Source: Gemmatimonadota bacterium (GTDB taxonomy: Bacteria > Latescibacterota > UBA2968 > UBA8231). Taken from it: 64,000 nt of DNA. Positions within the stretch are counted from its first letter, which is position 1, and every line of letters begins with the position of its first letter. Location of the stretch: positions 1 through 64,000 of the forward strand of contig JABHFS010000168.1 in the NCBI GenBank assembly GCA_018672475.1, in the 5' to 3' direction. This document shows positions 8,923-18,001 of this stretch, one piece after another. The translations under genes and the position numbers were made by a program. The notes under the pieces were generated by a model that saw only the letters and a list, made by a program, of their open reading frames with translations, was not told the origin of the DNA and did no database searches.

Positions 8923-10227
8923 ATGGGAGAAGACCTCACCCCCCGCAAAGAGCGCGCCATCTTAGTCGGCGTCACGCTCCCCGGCATGTCCGACTGGGAA
9001 GCCGAGGATTCGCTCGACGAACTCGGCCGCCTGATCGACACCGCTGGTCTCAAAGAGGTCGAGCGCGTACAACAAGCACGCGTCCGCATCGACTCGGCGC
9101 AATATATCGGCAAGGGCAAGGCCGAGGAGATAAAAGAGCTGGCCGAGGAACACCAGGCCGATATGATCGTCTTCGACAACGACCTTTCCCCCGCACAGAT
9201 GCGCAACCTCGAAAATACGATCAAATGCCGGATCCTCGACCGCAGCGCGGTGATCCTCGATATTTTTTCGCGCCACGCCCGTAGCCACACCGCGATGATC
9301 CAGGTCGAGTTGGCCCAGCTCAATTACCTGCTGCCGCGCCTGACCCGCTACTGGAACCATCTCTCGCGCCAGGCCGGCGGCGGCTCGATCAGCGGCATGG
9401 GGGCGGCCGGCGTGCGCGGCCCGGGCGAGACCCAGCTCGAAATCGATCGCCGCCTGATCCGCCGCCAGGTCAATATCCTCAGTGCCAAGCTCAAAAAAAT
9501 CGGCAAGCAGATGGCGACCAACCGCAAAAATCGCGCCGACGTCTTCAAGGTTGCCCTGGTGGGCTATACCAACGCCGGCAAATCCACCCTGATGCGCGCG
9601 CTTTCCGGCTCCGACGTGCTGGTCGAGGACCAACTTTTCGCCACCCTCGACTCGACCACCCGCGCCGTCGACCTCGACCACCGCCATAAAATCCTGCTCA
9701 CCGACACCGTCGGTTTTATCAAGCGCCTGCCACACCACCTCTTCGCCTCCTTCCGCGCCACCCTCGAAGAGACCATCGAGGCCGATCTGCTGTTGCACGT
9801 CGTCGACCTGAGCTTCCCCAACTACCAATCCCAGATCTACACCGTCGAAAACGTCCTGCTCGACCTCGGTCTCGAAGACCGGCCAACATTGACCGTCTAC
9901 AACAAAATAGACCAGGTCGCCCCCGGCGAAGAGGCGCGCACCATACAAGCCTACGCCGAGCACGAAGACGCCATCGCCGTGTCGGCCTTTGAAAATATCG
10001 GGCTCGACGCGCTGCGCGAAAAGATCATGTCCTATAGCGACAACGACGACATCACTCTTGAGCTGCAAGTCCCGCAAGCCGAAGGCCGGCTATTGGCCAA
10101 CTTGCACCAACAGGGCCAGGTGATCGAAGAAAGTTATGTCGACAACGACGTCTGCCTGCGCATACGCCTCGAAAAATCCTGGGCCAATCGCTGGCAGCTG
10201 CAACGTTTCTTACAGACCAACGCCTAA
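8923..10227 (+). CDS. hflX: Ribosome-associated GTPase HflX
   Basis: A 434-residue HflX GTPase. The N-terminal HflX domain ends in the Gly-rich segment GGGSISGMGAAGVRGPGETQLE (quoted in part: GPGETQLEID), which is diagnostic. G-domain motifs are G1 GYTNAGKS at 214-221, G3 DTVGF at 261-265 and G4 NKID near 326. HflX binds ribosomes and helps split or rescue stalled ones under stress. AAGGA lies five bases before the ATG. It is transcribed away from the Anbu operon, and its stop overlaps the stop of the convergent HD-domain gene. Confidence 0.96.
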   Translation: MGEDLTPRKERAILVGVTLPGMSDWEAEDSLDELGRLIDTAGLKEVERVQQARVRIDSAQYIGKGKAEEIKELAEEHQADMIVFDNDLSPAQMRNLENTIKCRILDRSAVILDIFSRHARSHTAMIQVELAQLNYLLPRLTRYWNHLSRQAGGGSISGMGAAGVRGPGETQLEIDRRLIRRQVNILSAKLKKIGKQMATNRKNRADVFKVALVGYTNAGKSTLMRALSGSDVLVEDQLFATLDSTTRAVDLDHRHKILLTDTVGFIKRLPHHLFASFRATLEETIEADLLLHVVDLSFPNYQSQIYTVENVLLDLGLEDRPTLTVYNKIDQVAPGEEARTIQAYAEHEDAIAVSAFENIGLDALREKIMSYSDNDDITLELQVPQAEGRLLANLHQQGQVIEESYVDNDVCLRIRLEKSWANRWQLQRFLQTNA

Positions 10228-10814
10228 GCTGCCAAATAACCCAACTCGACCGCCTCATCAATCATCCGGCGCGCATAGGCCCACAACGCCGGCGCGCCTT
10301 CGCCGATATGTTCGTTGCGCGCGATCACTTGGGCCTTTTTAACCCCGTGCCGCCGCCACGCGGCCCCCTCGCCATGAAAATTGAGTAATAGCGGCTGTAG
10401 TCGGTCGAGCGCAGCGGCATAACGAGCCTCGGGGCTCTGCCGCAACTCGAACTCATCCCACAATGCGCGCATAGCGCCGGCCTGGTCCGTCGGCAAGAGC
10501 CCAAAAAGCCGGTCGGCCGCCTTTTGTTCGCGTTCTTCCTTATCCAGGTTCGCCACCTCGTCGTAGGCGAAGGTGTCGCCCGCGTCGATCTCTACCACGT
10601 CGTGGATCAACAACATCTTGAGCACCTTGAGCAAATCGACCTTAGCACTGGCGTGCTCGACGAGCAAAACGGCCATCAGGCTCAAATGCCACGAATGCTC
10701 GGCGTCGTTTTCAGGGCGCCGGTCGCCGAGCAGTAAGGTCTGGCGAAAAACCTGCTTAAGTTTCTCAGTTTCAAGAATAAAAGCCAACTGTGTTTCGAGG
10801 CGATCAACTTCCAT
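10224..10814 (-). CDS. HD-domain phosphohydrolase (YfbR-like)
   Basis: A 196-residue HD-superfamily protein. The metal-binding signature is visible as AEHSWHLSL followed by LLIHDVVEIDAGD, giving the His, His-Asp and Asp ligands. Length and motifs fit the YfbR/5'-nucleotidase-like group, which dephosphorylates deoxynucleoside monophosphates, but the exact substrate cannot be assigned. AGGAG stands six bases before the ATG. The gene is convergent with hflX, and the two stop codons overlap. Confidence 0.82.
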   Translation of the reverse strand: MEVDRLETQLAFILETEKLKQVFRQTLLLGDRRPENDAEHSWHLSLMAVLLVEHASAKVDLLKVLKMLLIHDVVEIDAGDTFAYDEVANLDKEEREQKAADRLFGLLPTDQAGAMRALWDEFELRQSPEARYAAALDRLQPLLLNFHGEGAAWRRHGVKKAQVIARNEHIGEGAPALWAYARRMIDEAVELGYLAA

Positions 10815-10862
10815 CTATCGCTCCTGCAGATTTTTTGCTTAGTATTAAAAGAAACCTGAAAG

Positions 10863-11723
10863 ATGAAAATGAGACCAAAACCGCTCAAAGTCCAATCCGA
10901 AAACCAGTGGTTCCAACGCGCCGAGGTGTTGCAACGCAACCGCAAGAAGCGCAACCAGCACCGGCAATTCCTTGTCGAAGGCGTGCATTCGCTCAACGCC
11001 CTCGTCGCCAACAACGCCTGGGCCATCGAAGCCCTGCTCTACACCCCCGACCGGCGGCTCTCCGATTGGGCGAGCGCAATCCTCGAGACCGCACCCGCTC
11101 GCCATCACTTAGAGCTAAGTGCCCAACTCATGGACAAACTCAGCGATAAAGACGAGCCGTCAGAGCTTATCGCCATCGTCGATATGCCCACCGACGATCC
11201 CGCTCGCATCCCCATTAAGCGCGACGCCTTTATCGTGCTCGCCGACCGCCCGCAAAACCCCGGCAACCTCGGCACCCTGATCCGCTCCTGTGAGGCCTTC
11301 GGTGCACACGGTCTCATCGTCACCGGCCACGCCTGCGATCTCTACGACCCGCCCACTCTGCGCGCTGCAACCGGCGCACTTTTCGGACTAGCCACGACAC
11401 ATATCTTTTCTCAGGATGACCTCAATACGTGGTTAGAACAACTCCGCCAACAGGCCCCGGGCCTGCAAATGATCGGCACCAGCGCGCACGGCGAAACCAG
11501 GCTCGCCCACTGCCCCTTCACCGCACCGACCCTGCTGGTCATCGGCAACGAGGTCGTCGGCCTGAGTCGCCGTATACGCGAACTCTGCGACTGGGTCGGG
11601 TCGATCCCGATGTCGGGGCAGATTCCCTCGCTGAATATGGCCAGCGCCGCGACAGTGTGTCTCTATGAGGTTCAGCGGCAACGGATGGAGATTCCGGGTG
11701 TAATTCAAGCTACAGATCCGTAG
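10863..11723 (+). CDS. SpoU/TrmH-family RNA 2'-O-methyltransferase
   Basis: A 286-residue protein with a short N-terminal substrate-binding part and a SpoU methylase knot. The three family motifs are visible: NPGNLGTLIRSCEAFG, then LLVIGNEVVGLS, then IPMSGQIPSLNMASAAT. It probably methylates a ribose in rRNA or tRNA; the target is not evident. The start region has two in-frame ATGs close together and only a weak purine-rich site. It diverges from the HD-domain gene with a gap of about 50 bases. Confidence 0.88.
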   Translation: MKMRPKPLKVQSENQWFQRAEVLQRNRKKRNQHRQFLVEGVHSLNALVANNAWAIEALLYTPDRRLSDWASAILETAPARHHLELSAQLMDKLSDKDEPSELIAIVDMPTDDPARIPIKRDAFIVLADRPQNPGNLGTLIRSCEAFGAHGLIVTGHACDLYDPPTLRAATGALFGLATTHIFSQDDLNTWLEQLRQQAPGLQMIGTSAHGETRLAHCPFTAPTLLVIGNEVVGLSRRIRELCDWVGSIPMSGQIPSLNMASAATVCLYEVQRQRMEIPGVIQATDP

Positions 11724-11836
11724 AGAAGTCTCTTTATATTCTGCTACGGGTAAATACCTAACGCACTTCAGGCATTCGTCTCATATCGTTTGGTTAGGCG
11801 ACGTACCATTGGGATGGGCATGACCTTTCGGCCTAG

Positions 11837-12288
11837 CTGAGAGATGAAAGCCCACGTGAAATACCTCGCCGCTTCTGGCAATGGAATTTCTTCTATCCCG
11901 ATATTGCAACCAATGCGGCTGTACGTAAAGAAGATTGAAAACTCGTGCGACCGATGATTTTGGGCACACGTTTTTATGCCAATGAAGATCTATATGTTTC
12001 ACAAGAGAGAGAACGCGGCGCGAGCGGCAGCTTTTATTGAAGCGGATATTAAACACAAAGAAAACCCCTCTTCTGTAGTGGATCTTCTTCCCATTTCCCG
12101 GCTCAAAGACTTCCCCCCAGAAAAGCCAGAGCTATATAATCTTTCTGCAGATCCGGGCGAAAAAAACAATCTGTGCAAGACAGCATCCGGACCGTGTCCA
12201 CAAGATGCTTCGCAATCTATACACTTGGTTTGAACGCGTTAAGACCGAGCGAAAGTCTATAGACGACCCTCTCTACTCCAGGTTTTGA
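11837..12288 (+). pseudogene. Decayed C-terminal fragment of a sulfatase
   Basis: Translating across frames gives a sulfatase-like end. One frame reads RRFWQWNFFYPDIATNAAVR and continues KLVRPMILGTRFY after an in-frame TGA at 11936, where Trp would be expected. A second frame carries KPELYNLSADPGEKNNL, typical of sulfatase C-termini. A third frame finishes HPDRVHKMLRNLYTWFE and stops at 12288. At least one nonsense change and two frameshifts are needed, and the catalytic N-terminal part is missing. The short ORF at 11976-12233 in the track is only one piece of this remnant. The stretch 11724-11836 holds nothing I recognise. Confidence 0.7.
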
Positions 12289-12316
12289 CAATATCCTAAA
12301 TACGTCGGCTACCCCT

Positions 12317-15300
12317 CTACTTCACCAACGTCATCCGCCGAACCTGCAGCGACTCACCCACCTTTACCCGGTAGAAGTAGATGCCCGAACCGACCTGGCG
12401 GCCGGCTGCGTCGTCGCCAGTCCACACCGCGCGGTGATAACCCGGCTGCACCGATTCCTGTACCAGCACTTTCACCCGCTGCCCGATCGCGTTAAAAATC
12501 TCTACCGAGGTCGGCACCATGCCAGCGCCAAAGGCCGGCACGGAAAAGGGGATCGTCGTCGACGGGTTGAACGGGTTGGGATAGTTTTGCGATAGTGCGA
12601 AATCGTCCGGCACCGCCAATAGGCTCGGGTCGCGCAAAAACTCCAACGGCGCCGACTCGTAGGCCGAGCTAATCAATCGCCCATCTTGCAAGCTCAGTGA
12701 CTCGGGGAAACCGTCCTGGTGCAGACGCACCTTCACCCGCAACAGCTCACCGTCGCCCGCCGCCGACCAAACCTTGCCATAGCGCGCCCCGGCCACCCTG
12801 ATACGGCCCTCGTCTTCCTGCAAGCGCTGAAACGCCCCCTGCGGGTTGCCGGCGAAAACCGCGCCTGGCTCTACTTCGCCGACTACGCTCATATCAAAGG
12901 GATCATAGCTGAATTCCATCTCATAACCGGCCAGATCACCCAGGCCGCGCGCCATAAAGACCAGCTCGACCTCCTCGCCTGCGCGCCACTCGCCCGCGAA
13001 ATCCGGCGCAATCACTTCCAGCGCCGAGCCGGTGTTCGACGTTGCCACGGCCCGCTTGTAGACCGGCGGTGCGCCGAAACCGGTGCTATTGCTGATATTC
13101 GAAGCCACCATCGACAAATCCTCGATCCCCACGCGACCGTCGTTGGTCACATCCGCCTGCGCGAAGTTGGCCAAAGCCGTATTGGTGCCCCAGGCCGCGT
13201 CAATGGTATTGACGTCGTCCTCGTCTATCTCGTTGTCACCGGTCGCGTCGCCGCCCTTGAGTAGGCGGCCGCCCTGTTCGAGCAGGAAAGACTTGTCACC
13301 GCGTATGTCGGAGGAGAAAAAACCGCTACTGGCGCTCAGCGTGATCGTTTCGCCGTTGCGTATGGCCAGCGTATCCGTGCGCCCGCTCAGGTGACTGGAG
13401 TCCTTGACCGTCAGCACATAACGGCCAGCCGGAATGTACCCCAACATCAATCCCCCCGAGCTAGTCGTCAAAACTTCAACCGTATCCGTCGTCGAGGCCT
13501 GCGTGTCGTTCGCGCCGATAAAGGTCGCGTCCGTGATATCGATGGTACTGCCCGGCAGCCGCAAATGAACGTCGAGCAAGGTGCTGTGGTCGCCGTTGCC
13601 CTGCGTGCGTCCTTCTAAAAGCACGGTAGCCAAAAGTCGTCCCCTGGCCACCGATTGTACTTTAGCATTTTGCACCGAGAGTCCCGTGCTCTGCTTTAGC
13701 CCGTTCGACGAACCGGTCATGCTCAACGCCGCCTCCGATGCATCAAAAACTATATTGTGGACGCCGCTGAACCCGCTCTGCACCGCGACCTGGAACGAAG
13801 CCAGTCGTTTCTGGTCGCCACCAGAGCCGACGATCTCGCCGCCGGTCTTATTTTTGGTGAAACGCACCTTGGTGCCCGAGCTGGTATTCTCAACAATGAC
13901 GCCGCCGCTGAACACCTCGCCAAAATCAGTAAAAGGGCTGCCTGAATTGATCACCGAAAAATTACTCGAACCTAGGTCGATAATCGCGCTGATCGATTCG
14001 ATCGACTGGTTATTCGACTGCACCAGAATTTCGAAAGTCAACGTATCTCCTGATGAGGCTAATAATTTATTCGGGCTCAACGACAAGAGCGGCGTCGAAC
14101 CGGTTCCCGTGCCAACGACCAGCTCATTGGAGGACTTGCTCACCCGCCCGAGCGTATTATCCGAAAACGTCGCGTCGGCGCTAATGCCGGCATATACCGT
14201 ATAGACCCCTATAGGCATCGTGAAGGTGCTGGTCTTGGTGTCCCAATTCAGCGAGTCACCGCCGCTTTCGCGCAACGCGTTGATCGTGCCCGAGGCCGTG
14301 CCGTCGCTGCTATTGAGAATAAACGCGTTGCCACCGCCATTGTCGACATCGGCTTCTAGGCCCTGCAATGTAGTATAATTGCTATTGGCAGCCGCGTAGA
14401 TCCGGACATATGCATCGTCGGTACCCGAGGCATCGTCGACCATATAGTCGTCCCACTCGAAGCGCAGTATATCGCCCTGGCTGATACCCGGCAATCGCGT
14501 ATTGAGCTGAATGAAAGGATTGTGGGTGATCGTCAGCGAACCACCGCGCACCACATTGGTATTGCCCGATCCATCGGTCGTCACCGCGTAGAGCCAGACC
14601 TGGCGGTCGCTTTTGGGCACCGCGTTGGGCGGGTTGCGCAGGTCCCAGACATACATATCGGCTTTGCCGTCGCTATTTTCTGTCAAGCCGCTGATGATCA
14701 ACTGAGTATCGGTGTCACCGGTCAACGAGGTCGAGGAAGCCCCCGCCTCGGTCGAATGGTCAATCGTCGAGGGATTGTCAGTGGTAAAATACAGCACGAC
14801 GCTCGCGTCATGGTCCAGGTCCTTGTCGCCCGGCCCTTTTTGCCACTGGATCGTATAAACCGGCTGCGACCCGGAATCAATACTGCGCTGGGTATCCTTA
14901 GCCGGATCGTAGAAGGTGAAGGCCGGCGAGTGCTTGACCACCAGCGCCATACTGCTATTGTCAACGCTGACGCTGATCGAATCGGTGGCCACCGCGTAGA
15001 GGTAGTAGTTGCCTTCGGCCACCAGCGGCGAGCTGACATCCCAGGAGAATTCCTTGTCGTGGGTGCTCATCGTCGTCGCGTCGGTAATCGCCGTGCCCCG
15101 GGTCCCGGACAGGCTTTTGCCTAGGACGAATTCCTGCCGCGGATAATTGCCCGTTGCCGAAACCGTGGTAATGCCGCTAACTGAGGCGTAAAACAACTGC
15201 ACCCGCGCCTCGCTGTCGTAGTCGACGACGCTAAAATCGAGGTCGTAAGGGCTGGCCTTGATCCCGGTACGCACCCCAGTGTCGACGGTGTCGGCGACGA

Positions 15301-18001
15301 TCGGATCGATCTGTTGGATCACTGGCCTGTGGAGCAAAGTCAGCACACCGGAGCTAACGGCAAAAACCGGTGGATTTTTTTGGTCGTCACCGACGACATA
15401 TATATAATAGCTGCCACTGGGCACCCGCAGGATCGAAGCAAAGAGTGAGCTTTTGAGCGCCGTCGGCGGGTCGTCCCAGGTATAGGTCTGGCCGGCCCCC
15501 TCGGTCAGATCATTGGTCCCCGACGAGTTGACCGTACTAACATCATTTTCATCTACGATCAAAGTGCCGAAGATGCGGATATCCTGTACGGTCTTCAGGC
15601 CATTGGTCGGATAGGCATAGAGCGCCAGCTTGAGATTGCCGCCCAGACTGTCGTCGCCGTCCTCGGCGCTGTACTCAATAGAAAAAGAAGTGTTGGCCAA
15701 GTCACTGACACCGTCGGGCTGAGCCACCGAAACCGTCGGCGCGGAATTGGCAGTGACAATATTGATGTCGGCACCGAGCAAAAAGTAGCTGCCGGCCGCG
15801 ACAAACGATCCACTCGGATCCGTTCCCACCGTCACGGTGCGGGCGCCCAACCCAGTCCCCACAGCGCTGGCGGTCGAATTCGTCACGGCCTGGAGATTCG
15901 TCGATGAATCGCTGCCGAGCACATTGAGCTTGACTAACAGGCCGATCTTGTCATCGTCATCACCCCACTCGTTCAGCGAAGAAGTGTCTTCGTTGGTCAG
16001 CCCCTCGTAAAATTTGTCGTCGTCGGCCAGGCTGCTGCCGACGGTCTCCCAATCCCCGGCCAGAAAGCCGTCCGAAAGATTGGCCTGCGCGCCAAGCCCC
16101 GTGCCATTTTGCGAGTCGGCGACATGTACGTAGATCGGGTTGTCCGCCATCGGCGCGGAGATATTTTGGGCGTTAACCGGCGTATAAGATAGCGTGTACT
16201 GGTAGGCCCCGACCGGAATCGAGTCATCCTCATAAGTAGAAGTCTGGCCCAGCACTTTGAAGTAGGAGTGATGATTGACATCGGACACCGCGTTGATACC
16301 GAACCCCTCGCCGGTGCCCCCGGCAAAGGCCAGGTAGATATTACTCTCGTCCGGGTGCTGCGCCAGCGCAGGGCTCAACAGATGGATATCAGTAGTCGCA
16401 ATACCGTCCTCGGTGCCGGTGCCGTCCGAATCGTCGTCGGCAACCTTCTCGGGCAACGTCCAGCTGGTACCGTTATATCGCGCGTAATAGATGTCGTGCT
16501 CACCCGCCGATGCCGTGGCGTTCGCACCAACGAACGAAAAACCGGCGCTGAAGGCGATATGCAGATCACCACGGTCATCCTGACGATCATCAACGACCGC
16601 GGCGACACGTTCGGTTATCGTCCAATCTAGCTCGGCGTTATAGGCGGTGCCGTCGGCAAAAAGCGCCGGCGAAGCCGTCTTCCAGATCGACGCGGCCGTG
16701 CCCCAAGTCGCGTTGACACCCACCGCCCCGGAGTCGGAGTAGGTGTTGAACCAAACCCCTTCGAACGGAGTTCCGTTGGCGAACTTGAACACCGAATAGA
16801 CCTGGTCCGGCAGGCGCTTGCGGTCGACGACCAGCGCCGGAAAATAGAAATGTGCTGCTTCCTCGACGCCATTATTGACCTCGTCATCGAAGGTAGCGAT
16901 GGCCGATCCGTCGGCATTCTGGCTCCACCCCGCCGCACTCACGTCCAACCAAGTATTATCGGTGGCCAAGCGCTTGTGCTCAATCCGATCGTCGTTATCG
17001 TTGAAGTAGACCATGTGCAACGCGTCGCCGTCGCCCACCGCCAACTCTTGCCCGGTAGCCCGGTCGGCATCGATCGTTAACCGAATGCCCCCAGTGCCCG
17101 CGGTGCCCGACTCGCCGATCGGCAAGACGGAGAACGGCGAGGTGAAGGAATTGACCTTCGCCAGCATGATATCGTCGCCGCCCGTGCCCGCGCTTGACCC
17201 GCGCACATAGCTGATAAACATATTGTCGCGGTCGTCGACGACCATGCGCGGAAAAGCGCTATTGCGGCCTTCCACCGCGCCGGTCACTTTGGTGTCGTTG
17301 ACCTGGATCGGCGTCTCCCAAGTGCCACCGCCGTCGGTCGAATAGGCCAAGTAGATATTTTTCTGGCGCTCGTGGTCAGCGGTCGAGACAAAACTGTAGA
17401 CAATGCGTGGCTGACCGCCACTGTCGACCTCGAGATCGAGCGTCGAGAAGGAGGTGCCGGTGCCGGCGACATTGGTCGAAAGCAGGTGGTAGGTAATATT
17501 GCCGGTAACAGCCACCGCAGTATCGAAAGTACCGCCGCCGTCGAAGCTGCGCGCATACATCACCCGATAAAGAGGCGTAGCACCGCCCGTATAGGGCACT
17601 GACGAGCCCGTCGCCGTCGTGGTCTGCTCAATCCAGGCCATATGAATAGCCGGATGCGTGGCGGAACTGGTGAAACCCGGCGCCGGAGTGTTGTCGTTAA
17701 CGCCGAAGGGCACCACATCAACCATCGCGATATCCACTTGCATGCCGTCGGTGTCGGTCGAACCGACCTGGTCGCTCTTTTCGACGCCGTGGAAGTGGCC
17801 AACGACCGGATACTCATACGTCGCCGCCTGGTCTAAATCGACGCGCAAGCTAACCTGGCTGCCGACAACAAAGTCGGCCTTAGTCGTGCTGTCATGGGGC
17901 GAGAAACCCACCGGAGTCTTATTCTCGAAGACCGGTTTGGCCGCTTGCACCGCGCCGACCGCCACTAGCGCCAATAGGAGATGTAATAACCCGCGGCGCA
18001 T
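12317..18001 (-). CDS. Giant secreted modular protein, downstream paralogue
   Basis: A secreted protein of 1,894 residues. I start it at ATG 18001, which shares one base with the upstream stop (TGATG) and begins the signal peptide MRRGLLHLLLALVAVGAVQA; the track start adds 36 residues inside the upstream gene. Order of parts: a FENKTPVGFSPHDSTT block; a propeller-like region with repeated segments such as NMFISYVRGSS and LHIAFSAGF; several Ig-like stretches; a cohesin-like domain (near NKLLASSGDTLTFEILVQS); a dockerin-like pair of calcium loops (GDNEIDEDDV and DVTNDGRVGIEDL); a second cohesin-like domain; and a C-terminal FlgD/sorting tail with NYPNPFNPST and ending MTLVK. The function is unknown. 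It is clearly a paralogue of the preceding gene. Confidence 0.85.
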   Translation of the reverse strand: MRRGLLHLLLALVAVGAVQAAKPVFENKTPVGFSPHDSTTKADFVVGSQVSLRVDLDQAATYEYPVVGHFHGVEKSDQVGSTDTDGMQVDIAMVDVVPFGVNDNTPAPGFTSSATHPAIHMAWIEQTTTATGSSVPYTGGATPLYRVMYARSFDGGGTFDTAVAVTGNITYHLLSTNVAGTGTSFSTLDLEVDSGGQPRIVYSFVSTADHERQKNIYLAYSTDGGGTWETPIQVNDTKVTGAVEGRNSAFPRMVVDDRDNMFISYVRGSSAGTGGDDIMLAKVNSFTSPFSVLPIGESGTAGTGGIRLTIDADRATGQELAVGDGDALHMVYFNDNDDRIEHKRLATDNTWLDVSAAGWSQNADGSAIATFDDEVNNGVEEAAHFYFPALVVDRKRLPDQVYSVFKFANGTPFEGVWFNTYSDSGAVGVNATWGTAASIWKTASPALFADGTAYNAELDWTITERVAAVVDDRQDDRGDLHIAFSAGFSFVGANATASAGEHDIYYARYNGTSWTLPEKVADDDSDGTGTEDGIATTDIHLLSPALAQHPDESNIYLAFAGGTGEGFGINAVSDVNHHSYFKVLGQTSTYEDDSIPVGAYQYTLSYTPVNAQNISAPMADNPIYVHVADSQNGTGLGAQANLSDGFLAGDWETVGSSLADDDKFYEGLTNEDTSSLNEWGDDDDKIGLLVKLNVLGSDSSTNLQAVTNSTASAVGTGLGARTVTVGTDPSGSFVAAGSYFLLGADINIVTANSAPTVSVAQPDGVSDLANTSFSIEYSAEDGDDSLGGNLKLALYAYPTNGLKTVQDIRIFGTLIVDENDVSTVNSSGTNDLTEGAGQTYTWDDPPTALKSSLFASILRVPSGSYYIYVVGDDQKNPPVFAVSSGVLTLLHRPVIQQIDPIVADTVDTGVRTGIKASPYDLDFSVVDYDSEARVQLFYASVSGITTVSATGNYPRQEFVLGKSLSGTRGTAITDATTMSTHDKEFSWDVSSPLVAEGNYYLYAVATDSISVSVDNSSMALVVKHSPAFTFYDPAKDTQRSIDSGSQPVYTIQWQKGPGDKDLDHDASVVLYFTTDNPSTIDHSTEAGASSTSLTGDTDTQLIISGLTENSDGKADMYVWDLRNPPNAVPKSDRQVWLYAVTTDGSGNTNVVRGGSLTITHNPFIQLNTRLPGISQGDILRFEWDDYMVDDASGTDDAYVRIYAAANSNYTTLQGLEADVDNGGGNAFILNSSDGTASGTINALRESGGDSLNWDTKTSTFTMPIGVYTVYAGISADATFSDNTLGRVSKSSNELVVGTGTGSTPLLSLSPNKLLASSGDTLTFEILVQSNNQSIESISAIIDLGSSNFSVINSGSPFTDFGEVFSGGVIVENTSSGTKVRFTKNKTGGEIVGSGGDQKRLASFQVAVQSGFSGVHNIVFDASEAALSMTGSSNGLKQSTGLSVQNAKVQSVARGRLLATVLLEGRTQGNGDHSTLLDVHLRLPGSTIDITDATFIGANDTQASTTDTVEVLTTSSGGLMLGYIPAGRYVLTVKDSSHLSGRTDTLAIRNGETITLSASSGFFSSDIRGDKSFLLEQGGRLLKGGDATGDNEIDEDDVNTIDAAWGTNTALANFAQADVTNDGRVGIEDLSMVASNISNSTGFGAPPVYKRAVATSNTGSALEVIAPDFAGEWRAGEEVELVFMARGLGDLAGYEMEFSYDPFDMSVVGEVEPGAVFAGNPQGAFQRLQEDEGRIRVAGARYGKVWSAAGDGELLRVKVRLHQDGFPESLSLQDGRLISSAYESAPLEFLRDPSLLAVPDDFALSQNYPNPFNPSTTIPFSVPAFGAGMVPTSVEIFNAIGQRVKVLVQESVQPGYHRAVWTGDDAAGRQVGSGIYFYRVKVGESLQVRRMTLVK

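Noticed and set aside
8962-10077. 371-residue ORF on the minus strand
   Set aside because: It lies fully inside hflX, which has all GTPase motifs; it is a GC-rich antisense shadow.
11781-12056. 91-residue ORF on the minus strand
   Set aside because: It overlaps the sulfatase remnant on the other strand and has no family features.
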